The position numbers and the translations under genes are program-made. From Glandiceps talaboti (taxonomy: Eukaryota > Hemichordata > Enteropneusta > Spengelidae): a stretch of DNA of 64,000 nucleotides. Positions 1 to 42,050 of this stretch are shown here, in pieces. Within the stretch, counting starts at the first letter, position 1. Each line of letters starts with the position of its first letter. The stretch spans positions 14,029,098 through 14,093,097 of the forward strand of contig NC_135560.1 of the NCBI RefSeq assembly GCF_964340395.1. Reading direction: 5' to 3'. A model generated the notes under the pieces. The model worked only from the letters and a program-made list of their open reading frames with translations. It made no database searches and had not been told where the DNA came from.

Positions 1-351
1 ATCAAATGATGGAATGTACTACAAGTTTCTGTACTTCCAATTCAGTTGTTTACTTTTCTTGTTTGTAACAAGTTTCGTTCGTCCACGGTCTGATGTCTGA
101 TGTCTGATGTCAGCAGTTGTACAGGTTGAACTTAACACACACACAAAAATCATCTACAATAACTAATGGATTTTGGGTGCCAGTAAAATGACATGAAAAT
201 GACTGTAAAACTACTAAACACTTTGACATTAGATTTTAATAGTAAATGAAATACATAAAGACACACTCATGTTTTTTTCAGAGTTTTCTGTCTGTACATA
301 TTTCATCAACATCAACATCAGCAAATGGACAAATACTTAAAATTGCTTTTT

Positions 352-897
352 TTTACCCACATGGTCAAAAAGAAATAAAAGGTAATAAGGTTGTATTTGG
401 TATTTATTTGGATTTTTATTTCATAAAATAATTTTATCATAGCTTCCTACTTGAAAAATTAATTTGAAACAACATTGACCATGTCTGTGTATGTGACTAT
501 ACATTGCAAAAAGCTCAAAAAACGTATAAAATAGTTTGTTGTTGTACCAATCTGATTAAAATCCGATGTAGATGTCGGCTAATCATACATTGCTATTTTA
601 CCCTCGTGAGGCAGTGATCAGGCTAAAAACGTAAACATGTACTACGAAGGTCAAAGGTAAAATAGCAATGAATGATTAGCCAACATCTACATCGGATTTT
701 AATCAGATTGGTTGTTGTACTTACAATAACAAACATTATACACATTTATCAGTCTCTTTGCAATTTATAAAGTTACAAACACAGACTTGGTCAGTGTTGT
801 TTCACATTAATTTTTCAAGTAGGAAGCCATTATAAAATTGTTTTATAAATTAAAAATCCAAAATAAATATCCAATCTTCATCCATATGGTCACTTTA
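352..897. mobile_element. foldback MITE, family A copy 1 (interrupted)
   Basis: Two long arms are inverted copies. For example TAGCTTCCTACTTGAAAAA on the left matches TTTTTCAAGTAGGAAGCCA on the right. The outer right end reads ATATGGTCACTTTA. It is related to copies at 14904-15266 and 41194-41529. The left terminus is degenerate, so the start is approximate. It is interrupted by the element at 548-710. Confidence 0.75.
548..710. mobile_element. 163-bp palindromic element with 10-bp target duplication
   Basis: Starts CAATCTGATTAAAATCCGAT and ends in the exact inverse; the arms are about 55 bp with few mismatches. It is flanked on both sides by GTTGTTGTAC (538-547 and 711-720). A 9-10 bp duplication with long terminal inverted repeats resembles a Mutator-type non-autonomous element. 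Confidence 0.75.
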
Positions 898-1101
898 ACC
901 AGAAATCTACAGTAGTAGCTATGTATGGTAACAACATCTTACATCAACTGTAAGCGTTCTATGTCAACATACATAGCAAATGTTTTGATTTTTAGAGAGA
1001 GGGCACACAAAAAGTACTCCAATTACTAGACAGTAAAACACTCTCTTTTCAAACATATTACAGATGTACAAAATGACTGCAATCTGGATGTCAATCCTTA
1101 C

Positions 1102-30636
<29,535 letters not shown>

Positions 30637-31065
30637 CTTGCATAAACGTTATTGGTGAAACTGGTAAAACTAAAGCAAAATACAGTACACGTGTTGTACA
30701 CGAGCGGCCATTTTAAATGTGAACCCCCTAAGTTTATGAATATTTGTTGAGTTAAGTGCGATGTTTCACATTGTCTAATTCTTCCACTGAAGAAACCCAA
30801 TCAAACCAAATGCATTCATTATAAGTGCATCCATGGAAACAATTTTGGTATTGAATATTTGGATTACAATTCATATTTTGCTTGTGACGATGTTCGTGAA
30901 GCTTGGGAGTCCTACACACGTTTTGATGACGTACTTCACACAGAGTGTTTTGACACAAACAAGGAATCCCCTTTTCGGCGCAATAGCTCTGATAAAATAA
31001 TCAAATCTCCACGTTTCCGTGATTATTTTAGTCTTCTAGTTCATTCTAGTGAACTATAACGAGTA
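30637..31065. promoter_or_regulatory. divergent UTP20/SUPT7L promoter
   Basis: This is the only interval between the two head-to-head start codons, so it must contain both promoters or 5' leaders. It is clearly richer in CpG than the introns on either side. It holds a palindromic E-box CACGTG at 30688-30693 and an AGCGGCCATTTT motif at 30703-30714, whose reverse strand matches the YY1-type AAAATGGC core. No convincing TATA box was seen. The CpG-rich zone extends left to about 30480 across UTP20 exon 1 and right into SUPT7L exon 1. Confidence 0.7.
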
Positions 31066-31337
31066 ATGGCTTCTCGATGGGGAGATTTACCGGGATCGCC
31101 TTCACAGTCGATGTCGGTAGTGCCTGTGGAAGTCGAACTCCCCTTCGTACAACCCCAGCCCGTTGACATTGAAGGACCCAGAATACACCAGCCATCACAG
31201 CAACAGAAAACAACAGCCACACCGTAAGTATTGGTACTGTAGAGACGATGCAAATCGTGGAAATACAGACGTTTCAAGTCTCAATACTGTTATTATTCAA
31301 ACAATCGTCAATGTTATTGTTACTGTTATAATGAAAG

Positions 31338-31375
<38 letters not shown>

Positions 31376-32503
31376 ATAAATACATGTTCCAAGGCCTTAT
31401 ACTAAACTGGTTTTGTTTCTAGTCAGTGTATCCTTTGATATTTTTATTTTCAATTCAGTGTATTTCTCTTGTACCATATTTCATTTTCCCTGCATTCCTT
31501 TATTTTTTAAACTATTCTTCCTTTCTGCTTCATGATACATATAATTTATCAATGCACTGATTCAACTGATAACATATTTAATGATAATGATCATGCGAGT
31601 GGGTTGTAAATTGTCTAATTAATGTTCTTTTTTCAAAACTTGTATTTGTTAGGTTACCAGCAGAGTTATGTCGGCAAGATGCAATCAGTATCAATACTAT
31701 TCAACTACTTAAACACAACAGAAGAGTCCGGTCTATGATTGCAATGGCACAGCAACATCACCACGATCATGTAAGTATTTGTATTCACTTGGAAAACCAG
31801 GATTACCGACTTGAGGTGATGGTGTCTTCAAGTCTTGGCAGGTGAATAAACTTGAATAAAAAGGGGGCAGACACCACCAAATCTTGAAACTTCTTATTCT
31901 GTTAATTGAAATGATATGTTTTCAAGCTACTAGCTTTTCCTCACGTGTCTAATGATGGTGAAACGCCAAGACAGTGCAGGGAAAAAGTTTTCCGCTCCAT
32001 CGTCTATAATGCCAAAATACATCAAATGATAAAGTGCAAGTCATTACAATGTCTCAAAAAGGAGGTAGAATACTGAAGGTGAACAATAAAGCTACTGATG
32101 AAAAACAATGGAATAAAACTAATAAAATCACAATACTTGCAGAGACGATCGTTCCTATAAGAAGAACAAACTACAGTGGAATGTATGGGGAGTTATGTTA
32201 TGTCTATTTGTATGCCTTTAAAAAGACAGTGTCTTATAGATACAGTTCAGTGTTCTCCCAAAGCTTTTTTGATAGGATACCGACTCATTAACATAAATTA
32301 GCATATATTTAAGAATTACTATACATATGGGGGTTTTTTCTGTAGAAACCTGACGGGAAAGACCATACAAGATTGCCATCTCTACCTGTCATTCCACCAC
32401 AACCTAAAGTTACAAGGCCATGGTAGGTGTCAAATAAGGTTTTGCAATTACACAAATGTAAATTTCTACTCACAGAGTATAGAATTTGTTTTAAAATGAA
32501 TGC

Positions 32504-32574
<71 letters not shown>

Positions 32575-35500
32575 GATATCTAGTCAGGGATGCACTACAA
32601 CTGGTTGTCATCACACATCTCAGATGTGAATCCTAGTTACATTTTGTAAGTTACGTGTGATGGAGTTCACTTGCAGTCAAAATGGAAATTCGAGTTGCAT
32701 AATGCCTGTAGGCTTAATATAATTTTGCCATCCTTGATTTGTATGTATTTATCTGTTTGGAGTATTTAGATCTAACGTGTAAAATTGACAGAAGTTGATA
32801 TATTCGTAATTGTAAAATTTTGTATTTGTGTGTTTTTAATTTCTTTGCTTTTCCTTTTTGGAAATATATAATATTAATATCGGAAACACAAATTTTTTTT
32901 GCCTAATGAAAGAAAATCACTGATTGATATTTACCACCAATTATCTTAACACCAACAGGGACAATAATGAATTACCACATGTAGAGACAGTTGAACTAGA
33001 TGACACAACAGTGAGACATTTAACTAGGAAAGCTGTAGCAACTATTTGTGCTCACTCAGGATTTGAAAGTAAGTGGATTTTATAGCAGATTGATTGTTTT
33101 ACAGCGGTGGTTGAAAATCTAACTTTGATATCAATGGTAATACGTGACTTGTACAAGAAAAGTCCAGAAGATTCAAAGCTGGTTTTGAATAAGTTATGAT
33201 TGATTATAAACACTGTGAACAAAAAGTTGACAAGTGCAGTCAGCCATATTCTTCTACCCTACATGTACTTGGCAGTCATTTTTGATAGAAGTGTCTCTAG
33301 AGGGCGCCCATATGAAGAATAATAAGAGTTGACTCAACATGAAGCTGTGAACAGATGTTACTAATTTAACTCTAAGAGTGCATTATTGGAAATTAAGGTA
33401 GTAGAATATTTTGACAGGTTGAGAATACTACCATATTTTGATGTGAAACACTGGGAAATTGTGATTTTTTTGGTCAAAGGAGGCTATAGTCTTCAACTAT
33501 CAATGATCTCATCTCTGGTCCAAAAGCTACCCCTGAACAGCACTCCGTGGCGTACAGCATATTAATAGAAAATTATATTTTAATTGAAAGGTAATTTATT
33601 CATTACATCAGTATGCATTTATATAATACACCATTATTATCACCCAGCAAAGGGTACAGACTGTAGGGGGCAATAGAAATGACATGTGTCCATTCATCTG
33701 TCCGTGAGACAATACGTAGTTTTAAATAAATAACAAATCTATAAGGCTCACAATTGATTTTCTATATATTTGAAATCACACTTTTTGAACAATCAACAAT
33801 GCAATAATCTTTATGGAATGGATATGAGTTTGTAAACTGAGGTTATACGGCATTACGGTCTGACCTTGGGAGCACCCATAAATCCATACTGCTGAGGTCC
33901 ACAACACCCATATCCCATGCATAAATGTTTCATCATACACCCAATGGAGCTTTAAAACATATTAGAAAACATTGTTTTGTTTAGCTTTGGGCGAAAATGA
34001 TGGTTTCAAAAAATGTGCACAACTGACCTTGTGTGGGCAAAGTGTGCCTGGGTGTGATACAGTAAATTATTGCATGAATATGAGGGTGCTGTCGCTCATT
34101 GAATTACAATGCAAAACAATACAGACATGATACTGGGTAATGTAATAATGTGATGTAATAAGATGATTTGTAATGCACCTCATCTCCGAAGAGCTCGAAG
34201 CGCAGAGTATATGATAACAACAATTCTGTTCAGATGCTCATTCAATTTGCATGAGTCAGGGATATCGAAACCTTTATCAGATGTAAATGACAGCTGTATT
34301 GTATCATTAGAAGATTTCTTGGATAATTCCATTACTTTTATTACACTAAAGGGGATTTTTTCATTTCATGTAGACTGTCAAGAATCTGTGCTAGAAACTT
34401 TAACTGATGTGTTAAGAGACCATAGTCAAAAGATTTGCCAATTACTCAGGGTAGCGGTCGATAAAGAAGCAATGACAGGTTCTACAGCATTTCAGGTATG
34501 TAGTAGGTGCTTTAAGGGGTATTAAAGTTTGCCATACAGCTGACTGTTTAGTGATATGGGCATCCTAGATAGCTGGAACGATGCTGTTTTTCTTGAATCA
34601 GACAATTCTTGTTTGGCAAAAAAAATGCTTCCTCACTGATGGTATTAAAGATGGGGATGTAACTAGTGTAGTCTGTGTATCCAGCCCATATATGTGAAAA
34701 TTATCACTTGTACAGATTTGAACACCTCAAAGAAGTCAAATGGTTCATGGTATCCTGATGCCTTCAATGGTCAATTCTAAGACATCCAGTCAGACGGCCT
34801 ATTAAAATATAATACTATGAATTGAAAGTATCACCAACATGACCACACACACACACTTTTTAAAAACTTAAACCGAACGTCGCATCATTTTCAACATCTT
34901 ACAATAAAAATCCAACAAACATGGGTCACCCAATTATAGATCATAAACATACAATTAATTCAATTAAATTCTCTATGGAAAGATAATAACTTGTTCAAAA
35001 AAATTTATTTTATAAACTCTCTTTGTAATTTTAATATCTTGAATATTATTAGTGATGTGTTTCGTGTTCCAATAGTTATTGTATTATGTATATTTTATAC
35101 TGTAGAGTGATGCCGTATTCATATGAAAATAAATTCAAATATAATATGCTCTATATTTAATTGTTCTTCTCATCCCTCTTTAAAAGTGTTCTGTAAAATG
35201 TAAAAGGTCATTGACCTTCTGAACCCCCTAGTAGAGTTCGTATGACATGTCACTGACCCAGAGTAGATGTTGTGATTTTTATGACTAACCTAAGGGACAA
35301 AGTTGTATTTTGATCCTATAAAGCCGAATACCCTAGGGGGTAATAATATAGACTTTATAGATACTAGAGAGTTTTTTATGCAAGAATTTGTACAGATCAT
35401 ACATCATTAAGAAGTCGATTATTATGTAGCCCAGAGACCAGGTCCAGAAACTTGGCTTTCTGACACAACATACCAGAGCTTTTCTGTTGTGACAATAACA

Positions 35501-38500
35501 AGCCAGATATCCAAGGTTGTGTGTGTATAGATTTTCACATGATTTTGAGACTGGTCGTTTGCCAAATTCCATAGCCCTGAGACTTGGTATGGTGTTACTA
35601 TCTCAAAATACAAGTTTCTGGCCAATAAATTGCAAGTTAAAATAAAATTTACGTTGTGAGTAATGTAAATACTGAGATTGATCAACATCTAGAGATATGT
35701 TATGGTGTCAACGACATCTAATTATATACAATACCCAACATGTAAATGTACCAATAAAATCCAACATCTAGCTGTTTACATAAAGACAATCTCAACTCAG
35801 ATCAATCTCTGAATTGAGTTCATGTGTAGGAATTGACCATTCAAACCTAGTCAAGACCCTTCATCAGGTTGATTTGAACTATGTCCTTTCAACACTTACT
35901 TAGACCATAGACAAATCCCTCTCTATTGTCTATGCTTAGACATTTGAATTCAATATTTCAATTTAATGAAGTATCAGCCAGAAATGGGCACAAATTCTTA
36001 CTGGGTTTTAAATTTACCCACTGTGTCAGATGATTAGTGGTTTGACCATGTAATCTGAATGAACAAGGAGAGTGGAGCTGTGTGACTGAAAACATAATCG
36101 GTAAATAACAGCCAATCACAAAGGGAAAGATTTCGTGATGGACTTAAACATGTGTAAATGGGTTGGGCTGTTGTTATGTGAAATCATAATCTCATTTTAG
36201 GCTTGATTACAGAAACATTTGGGGAAAAGACTCAGCAAGTGTTGAGAGGACAAAGCTGAAATCAACCAAGTGAGGGGCCAAGGCTGATTCCAACCTATAC
36301 TAGTATATATCAATTATTGATTCAACATCTTGCATCAGAAATCAAAAATTCTATTTATGTATTTGATAACTTGTCCCCCCCCCCCCCCCCACAATGACTA
36401 AAAGTATATTGTTATTAAAAAAATAGACAAATGCAGTTGTATCTGTTCATCATATTCCAGGATGTCTTACAGGAAGTATTTCATGAAATTGGCATCAGTA
36501 GTTTTAGAAATCTTCAAGTCTTCTGGGAAACGAGGATTAGAGATTACAACAAATTGGTTCATAATCGTGCACTTCAACTCAGACAAGAATACGACAAATA
36601 TAGGGTAAGTTATGTAATCAGAATTATACCATGTGTGAGCCAAGTTGAACAAAAAATATGGAATTTATACCCTGGTTGTGTTACATCACAACAACGTATG
36701 TCTATGTCACACAATGTATGTCTACATCACTGGTTCTTCTGTGTTCGAAATATGAGTGAAACATTTCAAAATTGCGATTACATTCTCTGATTTTTCATTG
36801 ATTTTACTAACAGTGGTATAATTATATTATTCCCAAAGTTTTTCTTCATTCACAATCGTGACCTAAGGGGCTTTGTCACTACTCATCTAGTGACTTGTAG
36901 TGACAAAGGCCCCTTAGGTCACTGATATTTTCCTTGGCTGAAGGAAGAAAAATATTGAGGAATAACATCTAAATGCCATCATAGTATTGTTGATCAGTCT
37001 ACATTTAAATACCCATGTCACATTAGGATTAAAATTTCAGCAAGAAAGTAGTTGTCAGGCAGAGATGTAGAAAAAGTTTGTCCAGAGTAACAGTGATGTG
37101 TATAACTTCTGTAAGATAAGATAGTAGTAAACCAAGACCAGGGAATTCAAATGTTGGCGTTTACTGTGACTACACTTATCCTGTCTACTGTGATTGCAGT
37201 CGGTATGAGTTTGTTTCGTTGTGTGGTGTAGTCAGACAGCAAAGTAAAATCACAGCCCATGGTGTAGACAGGCTAGACTTCACCAGATAATATTATCAAA
37301 ATAAAGAGAACACGAGAAACATTCTTTTAGTGACTACATAAATTTTATATGCAATCAAAATGGAATGCAAAAAAAATCCCCCCCAAAAAAAAAAATAAAT
37401 AAATAAATAAATAAATAAAATAAAATAAAATTTTTTTTAAAAAAAATCAAAATGTGTAAATATTATTCTAGGATTCTGTTATTCCTATTAGTTGTTGAAT
37501 CATCAGAATATTTCCTGTTTTAATACTGTTTTTATTTTGTACTTTTTTGTCACTTTCTGTTTAGGATTGTTTAATTTATCCTATCAAGGTTGTTTATCAA
37601 TCTAAAGCTTGGCAGTACTCCTAATATAAACACTCTTATAAACATATCAAGTATAGCATTACCCAACAAATAATGAAAATTCTTTGAATTACAGCAAAGT
37701 GTGTTGTCCCTTGGGGCAACCTTCACTGAAAAGCTTGGCATCTTTAATGTCTTACATTCACCAATATGTGTAACGTTTCATCAGGTATTAAATGTCATCT
37801 ATTTATCTGGATATTATTACATTTCTTTCCCTTGTATAATAAACCTAGCTGTGCCTTGGGACTCATTATTTTATGTTTAGAAATACTAGAAGGTAATGCA
37901 ATTGCTCCTGGCATTTGAGGACATTGCCCTGTAGTGATAGCGCCCTCACTCTTTGGAAAACAGTCAACATATTTCAGACCTGTTGATTAGTAGTAGTACG
38001 AGTGTTATAAGGTGGTCTTACTGGTTGCTATTGGTTACATATGTTTAAGTTGATCCAACAAGACCATGAATAAATTTTTACAGTTTTGTTTTATTTTTTT
38101 TATTTTATATATTTTACAATTCAGAATCCCAAAAGGAATATTGAGGACAGTGGAATTGTCAGGTAAGTTCTTTGTGTAGTCCTTAATATCTGGTTTTTCT
38201 CTCTCACTGTTATAGAGTGCTTGATTCTGCTTTTGTGATTTGTAGAAAACAAAATAGACAGGAATGTATGTATCAATACAGTATTTGGTACATCTATGTA
38301 CAGAAACTGTATTTTGTTAATTTAAGATATTGTAGTGTGTGTGCAGGGATGTTTGATTTATTTTACTCTGTAAGGTGTGCCGTGATGGGGCGCCCTCACA
38401 CATCAGTCAACCCCGATCACAGGCTGGTGAGGATGGAGCAACATGACGTGTCTTACAGTCTAGGATGTTGATGTAGTTGAGATAAAATAGAAAACTTACA

Positions 38501-39848
38501 CATGGGAAATTAGACACATAATCTTTAGTAATATTCAGCACCAGAGACTTGGTTATCTGGCTTGAAAATGTTATTTGTCAGAACTGTCAAGCCAGTATGT
38601 CAAGTCAGATAACCACGTCTCTGGGCTACACTATCAAGCCAGTATATCAAACCTGTAAGGTACATACTGGCTTGACAGTATAGCCCAGAGACTTGGCTAT
38701 CTGACACAACAGGCTGGCTTGACAGTATAGCCCAGAGACTTGGCTATCCGACTTGACATACTGGCTTGACAGTATAGCCCAGAGACTTGGCTATCTGACT
38801 TGACATACTGGTTTGACGGTATAGCCTAGAGACTTGGCTATCTGACTTGACATACTGGTTTGACGGTATAGCCTAGAGACTTGGCTATCTGACTTGACAT
38901 ACTGACTTGACAGTATAGCCCAGAGACTTGGCTATCTGACTTGACATACTGGCTTGACAGTATTGCCCAGAGACTTGGCTATCTGACACAACATACTGTT
39001 CTTGTGAACGACATTGTCAATCCAAGTTTCTGGCCAACCTTCACCTTCACATAAGTCTTCCTCTTTTCTAGGATAAAAGAAGAGCCATTGTCTGAGATAC
39101 AGTTTCCTCTTGGTGACTCAGAAGGACAGGAATCCAGTGAAAACTTGTTAGATTTACATGCAATCAATGCCTTAGAACTAGAAGAGTCATCGTGTTCAAG
39201 TAATGTCACAGAAAGTGAATCCCCACACTGGTCACTTACTTATATCAAAACTGAGGCACAAGATAGGGTGTCTGCTTTAGACTCCCTAAGTGAAAGTATT
39301 TCAGTTGACCAACAAGACTACACATCACAAGTACAGGTGAGAGCTTATTCAAAACTGGTCAGAGAATATGCTAATTTATAGTTCTTACGGTAACAGATAG
39401 GGGGGTCTTCATTAGACTCCCTAAGTCAACGTATTTCAGTTGAACACAAGTCTACTGTACTCATCACTAGTATAGAATTTCTCACGCATAAAATTCCTTC
39501 ATCACAAGTGTGTTTTCTGTGTAATACATGGAAAGATAACGGCTCATAAACATGTCCAAAATGATGTATGACCACTTTCAAATTTATCATCAGGTGAGCT
39601 TTGTTTGCAATATATCAGTTTTGCTTTTGTGACCTAAGTATCGATAGAAAGTCAGAACACTATCCTTCTAGTTATTTTCACTTCATGGATGTCAGTGTAA
39701 AATAAACGAGAATGGTTACATCTAAATTCTTAAATGTGTACTGACAATTTTTTGTTCTGTTTTTTTCATTCAGAATGATGGTGAAAGTAAAACTGAAACT
39801 ACAAATACAAATACAGAGTCCCTGTCATCGCCAATGACAGAAAGTTAA
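31066..39848 (+). CDS. SUPT7L: SUPT7L, SAGA/STAGA complex 65-kDa subunit gamma (9 exons)
   Basis: SUPT7L is a structural subunit of the SAGA/STAGA histone acetyltransferase co-activator. It contributes a histone-fold (bromodomain-associated) module. Exons: 31066-31223, 31653-31770, 32346-32422, 32959-33068, 34374-34495, 36461-36604, 38125-38162, 39072-39336, 39774-39848. All have GT-AG borders and continuous phase, encoding 368 residues (human 414). Signatures matching the vertebrate protein are the N-terminal SRWGDLPGS, NTIQLLKHNRRVRSMIAMAQ (human HTIQLIQHNRRLRNLIATAQ), the histone fold VRHLTRKAVATICAHSGFE then ESVLETLTDV, QEVFHEIGISS, and the IKEEPLSEIQFP motif. Two psi-K-x-E sumoylation-type sites (IKEE near 257, IKTE near 315) have counterparts in human. 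The Lys/Arg-rich C-terminal tail of human SUPT7L is absent; the protein ends in a Ser/Thr/Asn-rich tail. The start is the first ATG, 429 nt from the UTP20 ATG on the other strand. Confidence 0.95.
31332..31376. repeat. (GTT)n microsatellite
   Basis: About 14 GTT units in SUPT7L intron 1. Confidence 0.9.
32507..32571. repeat. 65-nt poly(T) tract
   Basis: An uninterrupted T run in SUPT7L intron 3. It could be the inverted tail of a retroposon, but I see no element attached to it. Confidence 0.9.
35425..35625. repeat. dispersed foldback repeat related to the 47-bp minisatellite
   Basis: Carries GTAGCCCAGAGACCAGG, AAACTTGGCTTTCTGACACA and, in inverse, CAAGTTTCTGGCC. The same words appear in the 38.6-39.0 kb array and just after it (CAAGTTTCTGGCCAAC near 39018). 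Confidence 0.5.
36827..36965. mobile_element. foldback element, family B copy 2
   Basis: Inverted repeat from TTATTCCCAAAGTTTTTC to AAATATTGAGGAATAA. The core at 36858-36922 is an almost perfect hairpin (GTGACCTAAGGGGC against GCCCCTTAGGTCAC). It lies in SUPT7L intron 6. Confidence 0.7.
38368..38458. mobile_element. short MITE, family E copy 3
   Basis: Ends CTGTAAGGTGTGCCGTG and ACGTGTCTTACAG. The core GATGGGGCGCCCTCACACAT is identical to copy 1. It lies in SUPT7L intron 7. Confidence 0.65.
38560..38995. repeat. 47-bp minisatellite in SUPT7L intron 7
   Basis: About eight to nine copies of a unit containing GCCCAGAGACTTGGCTATC and TGACTTGACATACTGG. The step measured between neighbouring copies is 47 bp. 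The first copies are more diverged and partly inverted. Confidence 0.9.
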
Positions 39849-40120
39849 CAGATCACGAACACGAGAGAAACAAGAAGAAGAATTCGGAAATAGATTCTGA
39901 GATGACGAGGGAAACAAGAAGAAGAACTCGGAAATAGATTCTGAGATGAAAATCCCTATAGTTATATATAGCTGTGAGCCGAAAACATTGGAGAGAGAGA
40001 GGAAGTATGCCACAGAACAGAACTGAACTGAGATGAATTTATCCCTCAGAATTTATCCCTCGGAACTAAGTTGAATAATCAGAATAAGTGTGATACCAGA
40101 CATGTCTATTGACAAGTGTT

Positions 40121-40126
40121 AATAAA
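40121..40126 (+). promoter_or_regulatory. SUPT7L: poly(A) signal of SUPT7L
   Basis: A canonical AATAAA 273 nt past the SUPT7L stop codon, followed by T-rich and GT-containing sequence. Confidence 0.6.
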
Positions 40127-41193
40127 CACACTGAATATCAATATCATAATAGTGTCAGTGTTGACAGGCAACAACCAGAGTCATCACTCTATTGAGTGAA
40201 ATAGTCATCTTTTGTTGAGGATACACCATACTGCTGTCGTTTGTGTAAGCGACAAAATGCACAAAGGGCAAATCAAGCTACTATGCAGTGCTACCGTAAC
40301 AAAAGTTCGACCTCTACAACTTCCGGTCCAACTATACAAAGTAGGGCTGCATTCGGTGGGGGCCATATTGGATTTTGTCGTAAAACCATAGTGTTCAAAT
40401 ATAGATAGTACAAAATTCTATTTATAAATTAATTACTATCAACACCCCGAAAGTTGTGTGTCACAGTATCCACTTCACAAAAAGGTGGCGAACGTGTAAT
40501 ATAAACTCTGTGATATGGCAAACATAGTGCCACTGAAGACAACGATATATTGTATCGATACGTAGGAGTATGATTGTAAATAATGACAAACCTTACAGTG
40601 TTCACTCCAAGGCTCTAACTAATGAACTGGAAGAGATAAATATTCAATTTTACTGGTCACAAATTCACATAATGTTTTGGTGCCATGGCAATAGTTTTTG
40701 TCAAGTATGTACAAGTTTATCTATGCCTATACATTACTGTTTGTATTCAATTGAATATACTTGTTTTTGTTTTGTACAAACTACAATCACATATTACTGT
40801 ATGTTAAAGTGACATAAGCTGAGTTTATAAGCTTTTTACTCAAAGTGAAAATACTTACAAAAAACTTTGAGTAAACTAGTCTAGTATAATGTTAATGTCA
40901 ATGCTTTCTAGGACATTACAATTTGTGTTCTGGCATTGTTAGAACTGCTGATTGCATAGTAGGGACTTCCTGTACATTTTTGGTACGTATAATAAATTAT
41001 GTCATCGGATCGTTTATAAGTTATTATATCTTAACACCAGGTTTGAGTTCAGTTAATTGCAAGTGATGGTTAAGTATACATCAGTAAGTAGAATACTGTG
41101 AGTAACTTTTAATATGCAGAAATAATTACATCCCAAAAATATATAAAACTTAGCCTGTCCCCCTTTAAAGTAAAGACCCTCCACCACCTATGG

Positions 41194-41529
41194 TAAATCT
41201 GGCCATATGGATGACTAATGGGTATTTATTTTGATTTTCAATTCATAAAACAAATTTACTATGTTTTTATACTTGAAAAATTAATGTAACACAACATATA
41301 CTAATTCTTGTTTGTAACTCAATAAATTGCAAAACATTACAAAGTGTTTGAAATATTTGTTATTGTACATACAGTAACTAACTTTTTTACACTTTTCAGC
41401 TATTTGTAATTTATTGAGTTACAAACAAGGATGTGGTCAGTGCTGTTTCACATTGTTTTTTCAAGGAGGAGTTGTTTTAAATATTCAAAATTCAAAATAA
41501 ATCTATTTGTCATCTGTATGGCCACTTTA
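41194..41529. mobile_element. foldback MITE, family A copy 3
   Basis: Inverted arms with GGCCATATGGATGAC at left and GTCATCTGTATGGCCACTTT at right. The interior matches copies 1 and 2, including the sequence AACTCAATAAATTGC and its inverse. It lies between SUPT7L and the MAM gene. Confidence 0.8.
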
Positions 41530-42050
41530 AACAGTTATTTATTGAGTGCCAACAGACTTGTTTTCTACATTTTTATACAGCGTTCGTTCCATTTACATGT
41601 ACGATATTCTAAACATTTCAACTGAGACTCACATTGTACATCTACTAGATTCACAACATGCCAGAGCAAACAAATATCTACCTTCCACCCTGTATCTGCA
41701 CTTAGTTATTGCAATGGCTGAATATCCCACAGTATGAAAATGAATATTGAAACAAACTAATCCCCACCCCACCCCCACCCCACACACACACATAGTTACA
41801 TAGTTTAGCAGTTTGTTGAATAAAATATGTAAATGATTCAAAATGGAGGACAACATAGTTTTCTGTAAATCTTTATTCAAAATTGCATGATAGCATGATA
41901 TCCGTAGTGTTTTTGCATTAATTTGCATAAATATGTGAAAGAAATTGCTTAATATATCCTTCTAAAACATGAGATTTTTATGCAGACTACTTTGTGCAAT
42001 ATTGAAAAATGTTGTTCATTATGTATTGCAATGTATGGAAACGGAGTTTA

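Larger units (their letters stand above)
1..1101. other. UTP20 intron at the left edge
   Basis: No coding exon recognised. The next UTP20 exon must lie outside the window. Most of the interval is taken by a foldback element and a second element inserted in it. Confidence 0.6.

Noticed and set aside
34163-34495. 120-codon frame as a stand-alone gene
   Set aside because: Only its 3' part (34374-34495) is real, as SUPT7L exon 5. The upstream part is intron read through the splice acceptor.
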